Made by a program: the position numbers and the translations under genes. The notes under the pieces are model-generated. The model did no database searches and was not told where the DNA came from. It worked only from the letters and a program-made list of their open reading frames with translations. This document shows positions 19,792-27,997 of a stretch of 64,000 nt of DNA, in pieces (position 1 is the stretch's first letter; every line of letters begins with the position of its first letter). This DNA is from [Clostridium] asparagiforme DSM 15981. Its GTDB lineage: Bacteria; Bacillota; Clostridia; Lachnospirales; Lachnospiraceae. The stretch lies in NCBI GenBank assembly GCA_025149125.1, contig CP102272.1, positions 2,108,001 through 2,172,000 on the forward strand, written 5' to 3'.

Positions 19792-21477
19792 CTAAATTGA
19801 AAATTTCCCTTTGGTGACCTTGTTCAGCACATAGTTCAGGACAATTACTATGATTAAGATACCGGAAGCCAGGGCGGAGGCCGTCTGCTGGCTGTGGTAG
19901 GTCTGGTAGGTAAACAGCTCCACGCCAAGAGTCTTGGTGTTGTTGGAGTAGAGCAGGTTGGACATGGTCAGCTCGTAGAAGCAGGGCATGAAGATCAAAA
20001 ACCAGCCCGCCACGATGGACGGCACGATTAAGGGGAACACCACGTCCTTCAGCCGCCGGATCCAGCCGGAGCCGGATATCTGGGCCGCCTCCTCCAAAGA
20101 GGGGCTGATCTGGGAGAACGCGGAGACCACGGTGCGCATGCCCATCATCATGTATTTGATCATGTAAGCCACCACCATAATGAACATGGTGTTGTAAATG
20201 TTGATCCCAAACCGGCCCGACATGGTCATGATCAGGGCCAGGGCGATCACCACGCTGGGGCTGCCGGAGCCCACGGTGATCAGGAAATCGGGCACTCCCT
20301 TGCCCTTCACGTTGGTGCGCTTGAGCAGATAGGCCATGATCAGGCAGATGATCATACCAAGGGAAGCGGCCCAGGCGGCGGAAATCAGGCTGTTCTGGCC
20401 GGAACCCAGGATGGATTTGCGGGTCAGGATGGTGTGCCAGTATTTGAAGGTAATGTTTCCGGCTTCAAAGATGGACTTGCCCATATTCATGGTAAAGGAG
20501 GTCATAAACACGGTGGCAAAGGGGATGGCCACCACCACGATGGCGAACAGGCTGACCACCACGGTGATGGGAATCCGCCATTTTCCAAGGTCCACGATGT
20601 TGGGCCGGGTGGATTTGCCGGACACGGTGATGTACTCCCGCTTGCCCACCACGAAATTGGACACGTAGAGCACGATCAGGGCGATGGCCATCAAAAACAC
20701 CGCCAGGTTGGTGGCGTCGGTCAGTCCCTCCTGGGAACCGATGTAGACGTAGTCCACGATGCGGGTGGTCACGGTGTAAATCTGCCCCGGCGCGCCGATG
20801 ATGGACGGGATGCCGTAGCAGGAGGCCGCGGCCACGAACACCAGCAGAGCCGCCGCCACGATGCTGGGCATCATCAGCGGGAGCGTTACGGTCATCAGGG
20901 TCTTAAAGGGGGAAGCGCCGGAGATTCGGGATGCCTCCTCCAGGGACGGGTCCATTTTCTCCATGGCTCTGGAGATGGTGATAAACGCGTAGGGATAGTA
21001 AAATGTGGTCAGCACCCAGACCAGGCCGCCGATGGAGTAGATGTTAAAGGGCGCGCTCTCCAGCCGGAAAATGGACATGATCAGGGTATTTAAGGTTCCC
21101 ACCGTGGGGTTTAACAGCCTGAGCCAGGCCATGGCCCCCACGTAGGGCGGCACCATGTAGGTCATGACGAACAGGGTGCGGAAGAATTTCTTGCCGTACA
21201 GGTTGGTCCGTCCCACCAGCCAGGCCAGGGGGAAGGCCAGCAGCACGCCGAACACCATGGCAAGCCCGGCGGTGATCAGGGTGTTTTTTAAACAGGTCCA
21301 GTTGAGCGGGTAGGAGTAGATCCGCTTGAAGCCCTCCAGGGAAAAGCTGCCGTCCGCGAAAAACGAGCGGTAGATCAGGTAGAGCAGCGGCAGAACCTGG
21401 AAAATGACCAGGAAGGCCACGATGGCCAGGATCACAAACCATTTAATGTCAAAGTAATATTTCTTTTCAGTATCCAT
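19792..21477 (-). CDS. Fused ABC permease, FbpB-type
   Basis: This encodes 561 residues with about twelve membrane helices in two similar halves. Each half has an EAA loop: SLEEASRISGASPFKTLMTV in the first and SLEEAAQISGSGWIRRLKDV in the second. Two permease domains fused in one chain is the hallmark of the Fe3+/thiamine/2-aminoethylphosphonate importer family (FbpB, ThiP, PhnU/V class). It would move the ligand brought by the binding protein at 21684 using the ATPase at 18710. The gap before it (21478-21683) holds a terminator-like hairpin. Confidence 0.92.
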   Translation of the reverse strand: MDTEKKYYFDIKWFVILAIVAFLVIFQVLPLLYLIYRSFFADGSFSLEGFKRIYSYPLNWTCLKNTLITAGLAMVFGVLLAFPLAWLVGRTNLYGKKFFRTLFVMTYMVPPYVGAMAWLRLLNPTVGTLNTLIMSIFRLESAPFNIYSIGGLVWVLTTFYYPYAFITISRAMEKMDPSLEEASRISGASPFKTLMTVTLPLMMPSIVAAALLVFVAAASCYGIPSIIGAPGQIYTVTTRIVDYVYIGSQEGLTDATNLAVFLMAIALIVLYVSNFVVGKREYITVSGKSTRPNIVDLGKWRIPITVVVSLFAIVVVAIPFATVFMTSFTMNMGKSIFEAGNITFKYWHTILTRKSILGSGQNSLISAAWAASLGMIICLIMAYLLKRTNVKGKGVPDFLITVGSGSPSVVIALALIMTMSGRFGINIYNTMFIMVVAYMIKYMMMGMRTVVSAFSQISPSLEEAAQISGSGWIRRLKDVVFPLIVPSIVAGWFLIFMPCFYELTMSNLLYSNNTKTLGVELFTYQTYHSQQTASALASGILIIVIVLNYVLNKVTKGKFSI

Positions 21478-21559
21478 AAGTTTCCTCAGCCCCTTCCAAA
21501 ATGTGCAGGATCATGTTTTGCGCCACAGGAGTTCCCAGGACGACGAACTCCTGTAGAGC

Positions 21560-21591
21560 AAAAAAGCCGTTGCCGGTAAGATGGCAACGGC
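21560..21591 (-). terminator. Attenuating terminator between binding-protein and permease genes
   Basis: Read on the minus strand, GCCGTTGCC and GGCAACGGC (21583-21591 and 21566-21574) form a 9-bp stem with an 8-nt loop followed by TTTTTTG. It sits in the 206-nt gap after the binding-protein gene. Partial read-through would make binding protein in excess over permease, a common arrangement in ABC operons. Nothing else was recognised in this gap. Confidence 0.75.
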
Positions 21592-21683
21592 CCTGTGAAT
21601 GAATGTCCGTGAAGGCGGCGGGCCGGATCAACGGCCGCGCCGCGCTTCCGATTGCATGCCCCGTCGGTCAGCTTAGGGGTATT

Positions 21684-22823
21684 TTACTGCGGCACCGTTA
21701 CGTTTTCCTGGAATAATGTGCGGATTTCTTCGCGCTGGGTGTAGCATTTCACCCAGTCCACAGGCATTACGCCGGACATGATCTCGCTGGTGGGGATGGC
21801 GTCGTAGGGAGCGTTGGGGTAATCGCTGCGCACGGAGTGCATCCAGCCGGCCACGATGTATTTCTGGCCTTCGGTGGACAGGAACCATTCCTCAACCGCC
21901 TCGCAGGCAGCCGCGTTGCCGTTGGCGCTGTGGGCGTCGTCGATGATCATGATGGGGGAAGGTGTGCTGATTACGCCGTCGGTGGGGTAGATCACCTCCA
22001 GCATGGAGCCTTCCTCCTCGCGTTTCTTAAGCACGGATTCCTCCAGAATCATGACTTCCTTGCACTCGCCGGTCTCCAGCTTGGTCAGCGCAACGGAGCC
22101 GGACTCGATGGCCACGCCCTGATCGCCCAGCGCCTTGTAATACTCCTCGCCGTATTTGTCCAGCAGCGCCACGATGGCCGCGTAGGAGGTCCCGGAGGTC
22201 AGCGGGTTGCCCATGGATAAGGAGCCCTTCATCTCGGGATCATAGGCGAAATCCTTGAAGGAGTTGGGAAGGCTGTCCTTGCTGTATTTCTCCGGGTTGT
22301 AGGCCAGCACCATGTTCAGCATGCGGACCGGATACCAGTATCCGTCGGGATCATAGTCGAACAGGAGCTTGTCGGTTTCGCTGAACTTGTAGGGGTGAAG
22401 AATGCCCGCTTCCTTCAGCTCCAAAGCGTAGGACGGCTCCGCAACCATCAGGATATCGCAGCCCAGCTTGCCGGAGTCCATCTCAGCGGCCACCTTGGAC
22501 TGCAGGGTTCCGGTTCCGCCGTAGAAGAATTCGATGTCCATGTTGGGGAAGACCTCGTCCAGCTTGTTGTCCATGGCCTCGATGATATCCTCGTACATGG
22601 AGGTGTAAATCACCACTTTGCCGGTCATGTCCTTGTAGTCCTTGGCCGCCTCGGTGGCCGGCGCTTCCTGGCCGCCCGCCGCCGCGGTGGTGTCAGCCGC
22701 TGCCGCCGCGCTGGTCTGGGCCGGAGCCGGAGCCGCCGTTTGGCCGGAACCTCCGCCGGAACAGCCGGCCATGCCAATCACCATACTCGCACCGATCAGT
22801 AACGCTAAACCTCTTTTTTTCAT
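21684..22823 (-). CDS. ABC solute-binding lipoprotein, Fe3+/phosphoglycerate/phosphonate class
   Basis: This encodes 379 residues from ATG 22823, with AAGGAGGGG just upstream; a longer frame from 23000 runs back into the terminator region and is not used. A lipoprotein signal peptide (MKKRGLALLIGASMVIGMAGC, lipid-attached Cys 21) is followed by a Gly/Ala-rich linker, then a type-2 periplasmic-binding fold (VVIYTSMYEDIIEAMDNKLD, with DILMVAEPSYALEL). The opening VxIYTS and the DxLxxAEP segment match FbpA-like binding proteins. The ligand is uncertain: ferric ion, an organophosphate or a phosphonate. Confidence 0.9.
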   Translation of the reverse strand: MKKRGLALLIGASMVIGMAGCSGGGSGQTAAPAPAQTSAAAAADTTAAAGGQEAPATEAAKDYKDMTGKVVIYTSMYEDIIEAMDNKLDEVFPNMDIEFFYGGTGTLQSKVAAEMDSGKLGCDILMVAEPSYALELKEAGILHPYKFSETDKLLFDYDPDGYWYPVRMLNMVLAYNPEKYSKDSLPNSFKDFAYDPEMKGSLSMGNPLTSGTSYAAIVALLDKYGEEYYKALGDQGVAIESGSVALTKLETGECKEVMILEESVLKKREEEGSMLEVIYPTDGVISTPSPIMIIDDAHSANGNAAACEAVEEWFLSTEGQKYIVAGWMHSVRSDYPNAPYDAIPTSEIMSGVMPVDWVKCYTQREEIRTLFQENVTVPQ

Positions 22824-22860
22824 ATGCCCCTCCTTGTTGAAAAAATTTTTTGTTGTTATT

Positions 22861-22880
22861 ATTTTAGCAGAATAGCTGCT
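22861..22880 (-). promoter_or_regulatory. Candidate activator-dependent promoter of the Fbp-type operon
   Basis: On the minus strand a -10 TAAAAT (22866-22861) has no recognisable -35. Instead an inverted repeat, AGCAG (22866-22870) and CTGCT (22876-22880) with a 5-nt centre, lies just upstream. The neighbouring AraC-type response regulator is the natural candidate to bind there; this is inference. Confidence 0.4.
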
Positions 22881-22909
22881 CAAAACGACCTGAAATCCGA
22901 TATAAAAGG

Positions 22910-22955
22910 AAAAAATGCCATATAATTTTCGGCTTGCCGGAAAATATATGGCATT
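22910..22955 (-). terminator. Terminator of the sensor operon
   Basis: A 16-bp stem with one bulge (AATGCCATATA...TTTTC at 22914-22930 with GAAAATATATGGCATT at 22940-22955) and a CGGCTTGCCG-like top. Read on the minus strand it is followed by TTTTTT. It ends the kinase/response-regulator operon just before the binding-protein promoter. Confidence 0.8.
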
Positions 22956-22960
22956 ATGCA

Positions 22961-23740
22961 TTAAGAGGATATCTCTTTCATGTATTCTTTTGGGGAACAT
23001 CCCAGGTATTTGCGGAATACCACCCGGAAGTATTTGTAATCGCCGATGCCGCTTTTCCAGGCGATGTCCTGGATCGGAAGATCGCCCTGACGGATCATTT
23101 CCAGGGCCTTCTGGATGCGGTAGCGGTTCAGATAGTCGTTGAAGGTGGTGCCCACCGCGTCCTTGAATTTGCGGTTGAGAAAGGCCTCGCTGTAGTTGAG
23201 GTGGTCCACCAGGTCCTGCATAACGATCTTCTGCTGGTAGTTCTCAAAGATGTATTCCAGCATCCGGCGGGCCAGCCGGTCCTCCACGGGCTGCTTCTGG
23301 AAATCCTTCAGCACCGAGGTGCTCTCCCAGTCCTCTTTGGTCTTCTGATGGGAAATCCAGGCGTTCCGGATTTCGCATTCCCGCTTGGCAAGCCGGATGG
23401 CCTCCTTCATGTCGGTCATGTTCAGGGGCTTTAACAGATAGCCCTTGACCCCGTAGTGAATGGCCCGCTTGGCGTACTCAAAATCCGAGTAGCCGGACAG
23501 GATGATGGGAGCGTAGTTGTACTGCTCATAACTGTTTTCCAACATCTGGAAACCATCCATCATGGGCATGTTGATGTCGATGACTGCGATGTCCGGGTTG
23601 TGCTCCCGGATCAGCTCCAGGCCCTCGATGCCGTTGGCCGCCTCGCCCACCACGTTACAGTCCATCTCCGCCCAGGGCACGGAGTAGACCAGCCCCTTGC
23701 GGATGATGTCCTCGTCCTCCACGATAATTACCTTGTACAA
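22961..23740 (-). CDS. AraC-type response regulator (YesN-like)
   Basis: This encodes 259 residues. The receiver domain has KVIIVEDEDIIRKGL, acceptor Asp in IAVIDINMPMMDGFQ, and the Thr/Ser and Lys switch residues in PIILSGYSDFEYAKRA and YLLKPL. The C-terminal 100 residues carry two AraC helix-turn-helix motifs (QDLVDHLNYSEAFLNRKFKD and PIQDIAWKSGIGDYKYFRVV). It starts at TTG 23740, two bases after the kinase stop, with AAGGAGAG inside the kinase gene, so the pair is translationally linked. It probably activates the Fbp-type operon immediately downstream. Confidence 0.9.
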   Translation of the reverse strand: MYKVIIVEDEDIIRKGLVYSVPWAEMDCNVVGEAANGIEGLELIREHNPDIAVIDINMPMMDGFQMLENSYEQYNYAPIILSGYSDFEYAKRAIHYGVKGYLLKPLNMTDMKEAIRLAKRECEIRNAWISHQKTKEDWESTSVLKDFQKQPVEDRLARRMLEYIFENYQQKIVMQDLVDHLNYSEAFLNRKFKDAVGTTFNDYLNRYRIQKALEMIRQGDLPIQDIAWKSGIGDYKYFRVVFRKYLGCSPKEYMKEISS

Positions 23741-23742
23741 TG

Positions 23743-25416
23743 TCAGTTCTCTCCTTTCTGACGGATTTTCACAATGACCTCCAGGCCAACGCCCTCCTCG
23801 TTTTTAAGCTCCAGGCCGCTCTCGCTGCCGTACTGGAGAAACAGGCGGCGGGCGATGTTCCGCAGCCCGATGTGCTCGGAGCCGGGGCGGGGGCTGTGCA
23901 GGGTTTCGGCCAGGCCCAGGGCCTCGGCCTCCGGCATCCCAAGGCCGTCGTCCTTCACGCTGAGAAGGAGCAGGGAGTTGTCCAGGCGGCCGGTGATGAG
24001 GATGTGGATCTGCTGCTTTTTCTGGAATCCGTATTTGATGGAATTTTCGATAATGGGCTGTAATACCAGCTTGGGGATCATGCAGGGGAGACAGTCCTCC
24101 CCGATGTTTATTTCATATCGCAGGCGGTCGCCGTAGCGGCATTTCTGGATGTCCAGGTAATCGCCGATGTAGGCCATGTCCTCGTCCAGATGCACGTATT
24201 CCCGGGAAGTGTCGATGCTGTAGCGCAGAATCTGGGTCAGCTGGATGATCAGACTGTCGGCCCTGGCCGGGTCAAAGACCACCAGGTTGCGGATGATTTC
24301 CAGGGTGTTGTAGAGGAAATGGGGGTTGATCTGGGCGGTGAGCTGGCCGATCTCGGTCTGGTTTTTCAGGCGCAGCAGCTCGGTATTGCGGCTGTTTAAC
24401 TCCTGAATGTGGTCCAGCATGTGGTTGATCTGCACGCCCACGATGGAAAACTCGTCCTCCGTGCCCATTTCCACCCGGTGGTCCGGGTCGGTTTTGCGGA
24501 TGATGCGGATCTCGCTGACCAGTTTCTGGATGGCCGCCGCGTTGCTGGCCGCCATGGCGCTGCGCATGTTGTCCGCCAGCTTGTACCACAACAGGCTCAT
24601 GACCGCGATCACGCCGCCGCCGATCAGCAGCAGGGCCATGTTGTGGGGGTAGTAGACCAGGGAGTAGATGACCGCGTTGCCGTCCCCCGCCGTCTGGCGG
24701 TCCAGCCAGTAGCGGGTGCCGTGGATTTGCACGATGGGCCCCGGGCTTTCCAGCTGGAATTTGTTGACCTCCTGGACGAAGCTGAAACGGCTGCTGTAGA
24801 TCACCCGTCCCGCGTTGTCCGTGATCACGCCCTCGTAGCCGGAATCGGAGAGGCACTGAGCCCAGCCGTCCCCCTTTAAGTAGAGGTTCAGGTAGCCGAT
24901 GGTGGCGCCGTCCGCATTTATGGGGCGGGACATCACGTAGTCGGAGTTTGTGCCCTCGAAATAGTAGACGCTGGTGTAGATGCCGTCCGGGGCGGAGCCG
25001 AAGGCGTTGTCGCAGATGGCCTTGTTGAAGCTGGAGCGGTACAGGTTCCACTCGTAGGGGCGGAAGCTGTTGTACACGGAGTTGCGCTCCTTGTCACAGA
25101 GCACCAGACGGCTGTCCAGGGGGCAGGCGGCGTTGAGCTCATAGGCGGAGTAGGAGAGCATGGAGGTGCCGCCCTGGTAGAGCAGGATCTTCCGGCAGGC
25201 ATCCTGAACCTCGCTGTCAGTGAGGAAATCCGTACCAAGGCCGTAAATCTGGTTGAAGGTGTCCGCAAACAGCCGGCTGTTTTTGGTAGCGCCTGCGTGG
25301 TTGGTGGCGGTTATGGCCAGAGCCATGCAGGAGACCATGAGCAGGGCCCCGGTGCTGACCAGCACGATCAGCTTGGTAAATACCAGCTTTTTAAGTTTCG
25401 CCTGAAATGTTCCCAT
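23743..25416 (-). CDS. Sensor histidine kinase (YesM-like)
   Basis: This encodes 557 residues. The first membrane helix is near residues 15-35. An extracytoplasmic domain of about 230 residues follows (including TSVYYFEGTNSDYVMSRPIN), then a second helix (MALLLIGGGVIAVMSLLWY) and a HAMP-like linker. The His_kinase box is QINPHFLYNTLEIIRNLVVF (phospho-His near 363) and the HATPase has LVLQPIIENSIKYG and DDGLGM. This is the Firmicutes YesM class, usually paired with AraC-type regulators for sugar or organic-ligand uptake. The gene after it reads into the regulator, and the gene before it encodes a membrane-anchored binding protein. Confidence 0.9.
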   Translation of the reverse strand: MGTFQAKLKKLVFTKLIVLVSTGALLMVSCMALAITATNHAGATKNSRLFADTFNQIYGLGTDFLTDSEVQDACRKILLYQGGTSMLSYSAYELNAACPLDSRLVLCDKERNSVYNSFRPYEWNLYRSSFNKAICDNAFGSAPDGIYTSVYYFEGTNSDYVMSRPINADGATIGYLNLYLKGDGWAQCLSDSGYEGVITDNAGRVIYSSRFSFVQEVNKFQLESPGPIVQIHGTRYWLDRQTAGDGNAVIYSLVYYPHNMALLLIGGGVIAVMSLLWYKLADNMRSAMAASNAAAIQKLVSEIRIIRKTDPDHRVEMGTEDEFSIVGVQINHMLDHIQELNSRNTELLRLKNQTEIGQLTAQINPHFLYNTLEIIRNLVVFDPARADSLIIQLTQILRYSIDTSREYVHLDEDMAYIGDYLDIQKCRYGDRLRYEINIGEDCLPCMIPKLVLQPIIENSIKYGFQKKQQIHILITGRLDNSLLLLSVKDDGLGMPEAEALGLAETLHSPRPGSEHIGLRNIARRLFLQYGSESGLELKNEEGVGLEVIVKIRQKGEN

Positions 25417-25423
25417 GGCAGCT

Positions 25424-26485
25424 TCAGTCCCCCGTGTGCTCGCTCACAATGTTGGAATAGCGGCTCAAAATGTCCAGTTTGTGCTTTTTCACGTAGTCCA
25501 TGTCCTCCTCCAGCATGTCGATGCGGTCCAGGGGAACCAGGTAGGCCCCGGACAGGGCGTCCTTGCGCACGGAGCGGTTCATGAGCAGGTTGCCGTAGAT
25601 ATTCTGCATATCCTTGCTGGTGATGAAGTCGATGAAATGCCGGGCGTACTCCGGCTGGCGGCCGCCCCGCACAATGGCTGCGGTGGCGGGCAGATAGACG
25701 CAGCCCTCCTCCGGGTAGACGATCTCAATGTCCGCACCGGAGCGCATGAGGGCGGCGCAGGGGGCTTCGTAGGAGAGTCCCACGGCCTTTTTGCCCGAGG
25801 CCACGCTGGAGTAGACCTTGCTGGAGGTGGAGGCGATCTCGCCCGTATGCCCGATCAGCTCGTCCACGTAGGCCCAGGCCCCGTCGTCCTCGTACCCGCC
25901 CATGGCCAGCAGGATGTTGGTCAGCTGGGCCAGGGCCGAGGAGGAGTTGATGGGGTTGGCCATGATGATTTTGCCGTCCAGCTCGGGCTTTAACAGGTCC
26001 TTGTACCCCTTGATCTCCACGCCCTGGGTCAGGGACTTGTTGACCACCAGGCAGCTGCCGGAGAGGATGTAGCTGGTGGTATAGCCGGTGGCGTTCTGGT
26101 AGGCGGGGATTAAGTGTTTGTCGTTGACGGATACATAATCCAGGAATAAGTCCGCGTAGGAGTACAGCTCCGAGTACACGCCGCCTAAGAGCACGTCCGC
26201 GGGCGGATCGCCGGACCCGGTGCGGATCTTCTCCAGCAGGTCCACGGTCTCGCCTTTCACCAGAACCACCTGGATCTTATATTTTTCTTCGAACAGAGGG
26301 ATGGTGGCGTTCAGCAGCTCGTCGCTGCTGGACGTGTAGATGGTCAGCACGTCGCCGCCGGTCCCGGCCGGGACAGCGTAGCGGTGCGTATAGAAAAAAG
26401 CCGCGGCCTGGAGCAGCGCGATGACTGCGGCCGTGGCAAACAGAAGCCGTTTGCCCATGGAGCGCCCGGTAGTGTGATCTGCCAT
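25424..26485 (-). CDS. Membrane-anchored solute-binding protein, probable sensory (PgtC-like)
   Basis: This encodes 353 residues from ATG 26485. It has one N-terminal membrane helix (LLFATAAVIALLQAAAFFY) with no lipobox Cys, so it is likely anchored rather than released. A type-2 binding fold follows (VLTIYTSSSDELLNATIPLF; later IIMANPINSSSALAQLTN). It resembles the binding protein of the adjacent transporter in fold class (xLTIYTS) but is encoded 7 nt ahead of the histidine kinase. In Salmonella, PgtC is a binding-protein-like subunit acting with the PgtB kinase and PgtA regulator to sense phosphoglycerates. This gene is likely the analogous ligand-sensing partner. Confidence 0.8.
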   Translation of the reverse strand: MADHTTGRSMGKRLLFATAAVIALLQAAAFFYTHRYAVPAGTGGDVLTIYTSSSDELLNATIPLFEEKYKIQVVLVKGETVDLLEKIRTGSGDPPADVLLGGVYSELYSYADLFLDYVSVNDKHLIPAYQNATGYTTSYILSGSCLVVNKSLTQGVEIKGYKDLLKPELDGKIIMANPINSSSALAQLTNILLAMGGYEDDGAWAYVDELIGHTGEIASTSSKVYSSVASGKKAVGLSYEAPCAALMRSGADIEIVYPEEGCVYLPATAAIVRGGRQPEYARHFIDFITSKDMQNIYGNLLMNRSVRKDALSGAYLVPLDRIDMLEEDMDYVKKHKLDILSRYSNIVSEHTGD

Positions 26486-26579
26486 GATATCCCCCCGTGT
26501 GATTCGAAAGCGGAAAATGGTTCCGGTCCGCAGTGAAACCGCGGAGCCGGTATTTTTTTCCAATTTTGATTATTCTACT

Positions 26580-26609
26580 ATTATAGCACTGGGTGGGGAG
26601 ATATTACAA
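26580..26609 (-). promoter_or_regulatory. Promoter of the three-component sensor operon
   Basis: On the minus strand TTGTAA (26609-26604), an 18-nt spacer and TATAAT (26585-26580) precede the anchored binding-protein gene by about 95 bp. The promoter starts right after the response-regulator gene that ends at 26627. Confidence 0.6.
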
Positions 26610-26626
26610 TGATAAAAGTGGAAGTC

Positions 26627-27997
26627 TCACCCCTTCCTCCGATACTCCGAAGGCGTGATCTCCTCCGCCTTTTTAAAGGACCGTATAAAAAAGCTGGCGC
26701 TGTAATATCCAACCCGCTCCGCGATCTCCCGGATGGTCAGGTTGGTCTCCAAAAGCAGGCGTTTGCTCTCGGCGATGCGCAGGGAGGTCAGGTAGTGGAT
26801 GAAATTGCAGCCCGCTTTTTTCTTGAACAGGGTGGAGAAGTAGTTGGGGGACAGGCCGTACATCCCGGCCAGGCCCGTCAGGCTCAAATCCTCCGCGTAG
26901 TGCCGGTCGATGTAGGCGGTGATCTCCTCGTACTGGAAATCCTTGGAAGAGGCGGAGAAGGTAGCCGCGGCCATCAGAAGCCCGCTCTTTAACCCCTCGG
27001 GCGAGCCGTCCTTCAGCCCGAAAGCCCCGGCCAGATACCGGGAAATGTTCCCGGCGCGGCCCGGATGGGACTGCCTCACCGGCTCAAGACTTTTGAGAAG
27101 GGCTTCGCAGGCCAGGGTAAAGCCCGCGTAATCCGACTTCCCGTAGGTTTCCAGGCAGGTCTCGCAGCACCGGCAGACGGGCAGGAAATCCTGGGAATCC
27201 ACGGGCGGAAGGCAGGTGTGGGGGTACAGCCGCCTTCCGCCGCAGGCGGACCTGAGGCAGGCCAGGGTCCGCATCCGGCGGTAGTCCTCCTCCCAGCAGG
27301 TTCCGTCTTTAAACTTCCTGCCCTCCACAAGGGTGTGGCCGGACTGATAGCGCTCCGCCAGATCCTTTAAATATTCCCGGCAGTACCCGGGATACTCCGG
27401 GGTCTCAAAGAGGAACAGGAGCACATAGCCGCCGTCCCGGTGGGCGATCACCGTGATCCGGTCGTTGTCCACGGCCAGCAGCTCCGACACGGAAAATGGC
27501 TGGGCGGGCGCGTCGTCCGCGATCAGCACAGGGCGGCAGGGGACGGGAAAATGCGCCGTGTAGCCGGGGATATTGAGCAGGGCCGCCGTGGCCAGATTCA
27601 GGTTCTCCAGTAGCAGCGCCCGCCGCTGTTCCAGGGCGGAGATCGTATTTTCCACGATTCGTTCCAGATCCGCCCGCCGGACCGGCTTCAGGATATAGTC
27701 CTTCACACCCAGGCGGATGGCCTCCTGGGCGTATTTGAAATCGTCGAACCCGGACAGGATGTAGAAATCGGTCTCACCGGCCGTCTCCCTGGCCCGGCGC
27801 ACCGCCTCCAGACCGTCCATGCCGGGCATGCGGATATCCACCAGGGCCAGGTCGAAGTGGGAGACGTCTATGGCCTCCACCAGCCCGAAGCCGTCGCCGG
27901 TTTCCACCATGTCGTCGGGCCGGACACCCAGGTCCGTTAAAAACATGCGGATGGACCGGCGGACCAGTAGTTCGTCGTCGGCAATCAGAATTTTCAT
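26627..27997 (-). CDS. AraC-type response regulator (second pair)
   Basis: This encodes 456 residues, long for the class. The receiver has MKILIADDELLVRRSIRMFL, the acceptor Asp in FDLALVDIRMPGMDG (near 54), and Lys in YILKPVRR. A middle region of about 220 residues has Cys-rich stretches (CLRSACGGRR and CRCCETCLETYG). The AraC domain is at about 355-455 (LTGLAGMYGLSPNYFSTLFK and IREIAERVGYYSASFFIRSF). It overlaps the kinase gene by 4 nt (ATGA). It probably drives the divergent Ugp-like ABC operon at 29910, whose promoter lacks a good -35. Confidence 0.88.
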   Translation of the reverse strand: MKILIADDELLVRRSIRMFLTDLGVRPDDMVETGDGFGLVEAIDVSHFDLALVDIRMPGMDGLEAVRRARETAGETDFYILSGFDDFKYAQEAIRLGVKDYILKPVRRADLERIVENTISALEQRRALLLENLNLATAALLNIPGYTAHFPVPCRPVLIADDAPAQPFSVSELLAVDNDRITVIAHRDGGYVLLFLFETPEYPGYCREYLKDLAERYQSGHTLVEGRKFKDGTCWEEDYRRMRTLACLRSACGGRRLYPHTCLPPVDSQDFLPVCRCCETCLETYGKSDYAGFTLACEALLKSLEPVRQSHPGRAGNISRYLAGAFGLKDGSPEGLKSGLLMAAATFSASSKDFQYEEITAYIDRHYAEDLSLTGLAGMYGLSPNYFSTLFKKKAGCNFIHYLTSLRIAESKRLLLETNLTIREIAERVGYYSASFFIRSFKKAEEITPSEYRRKG

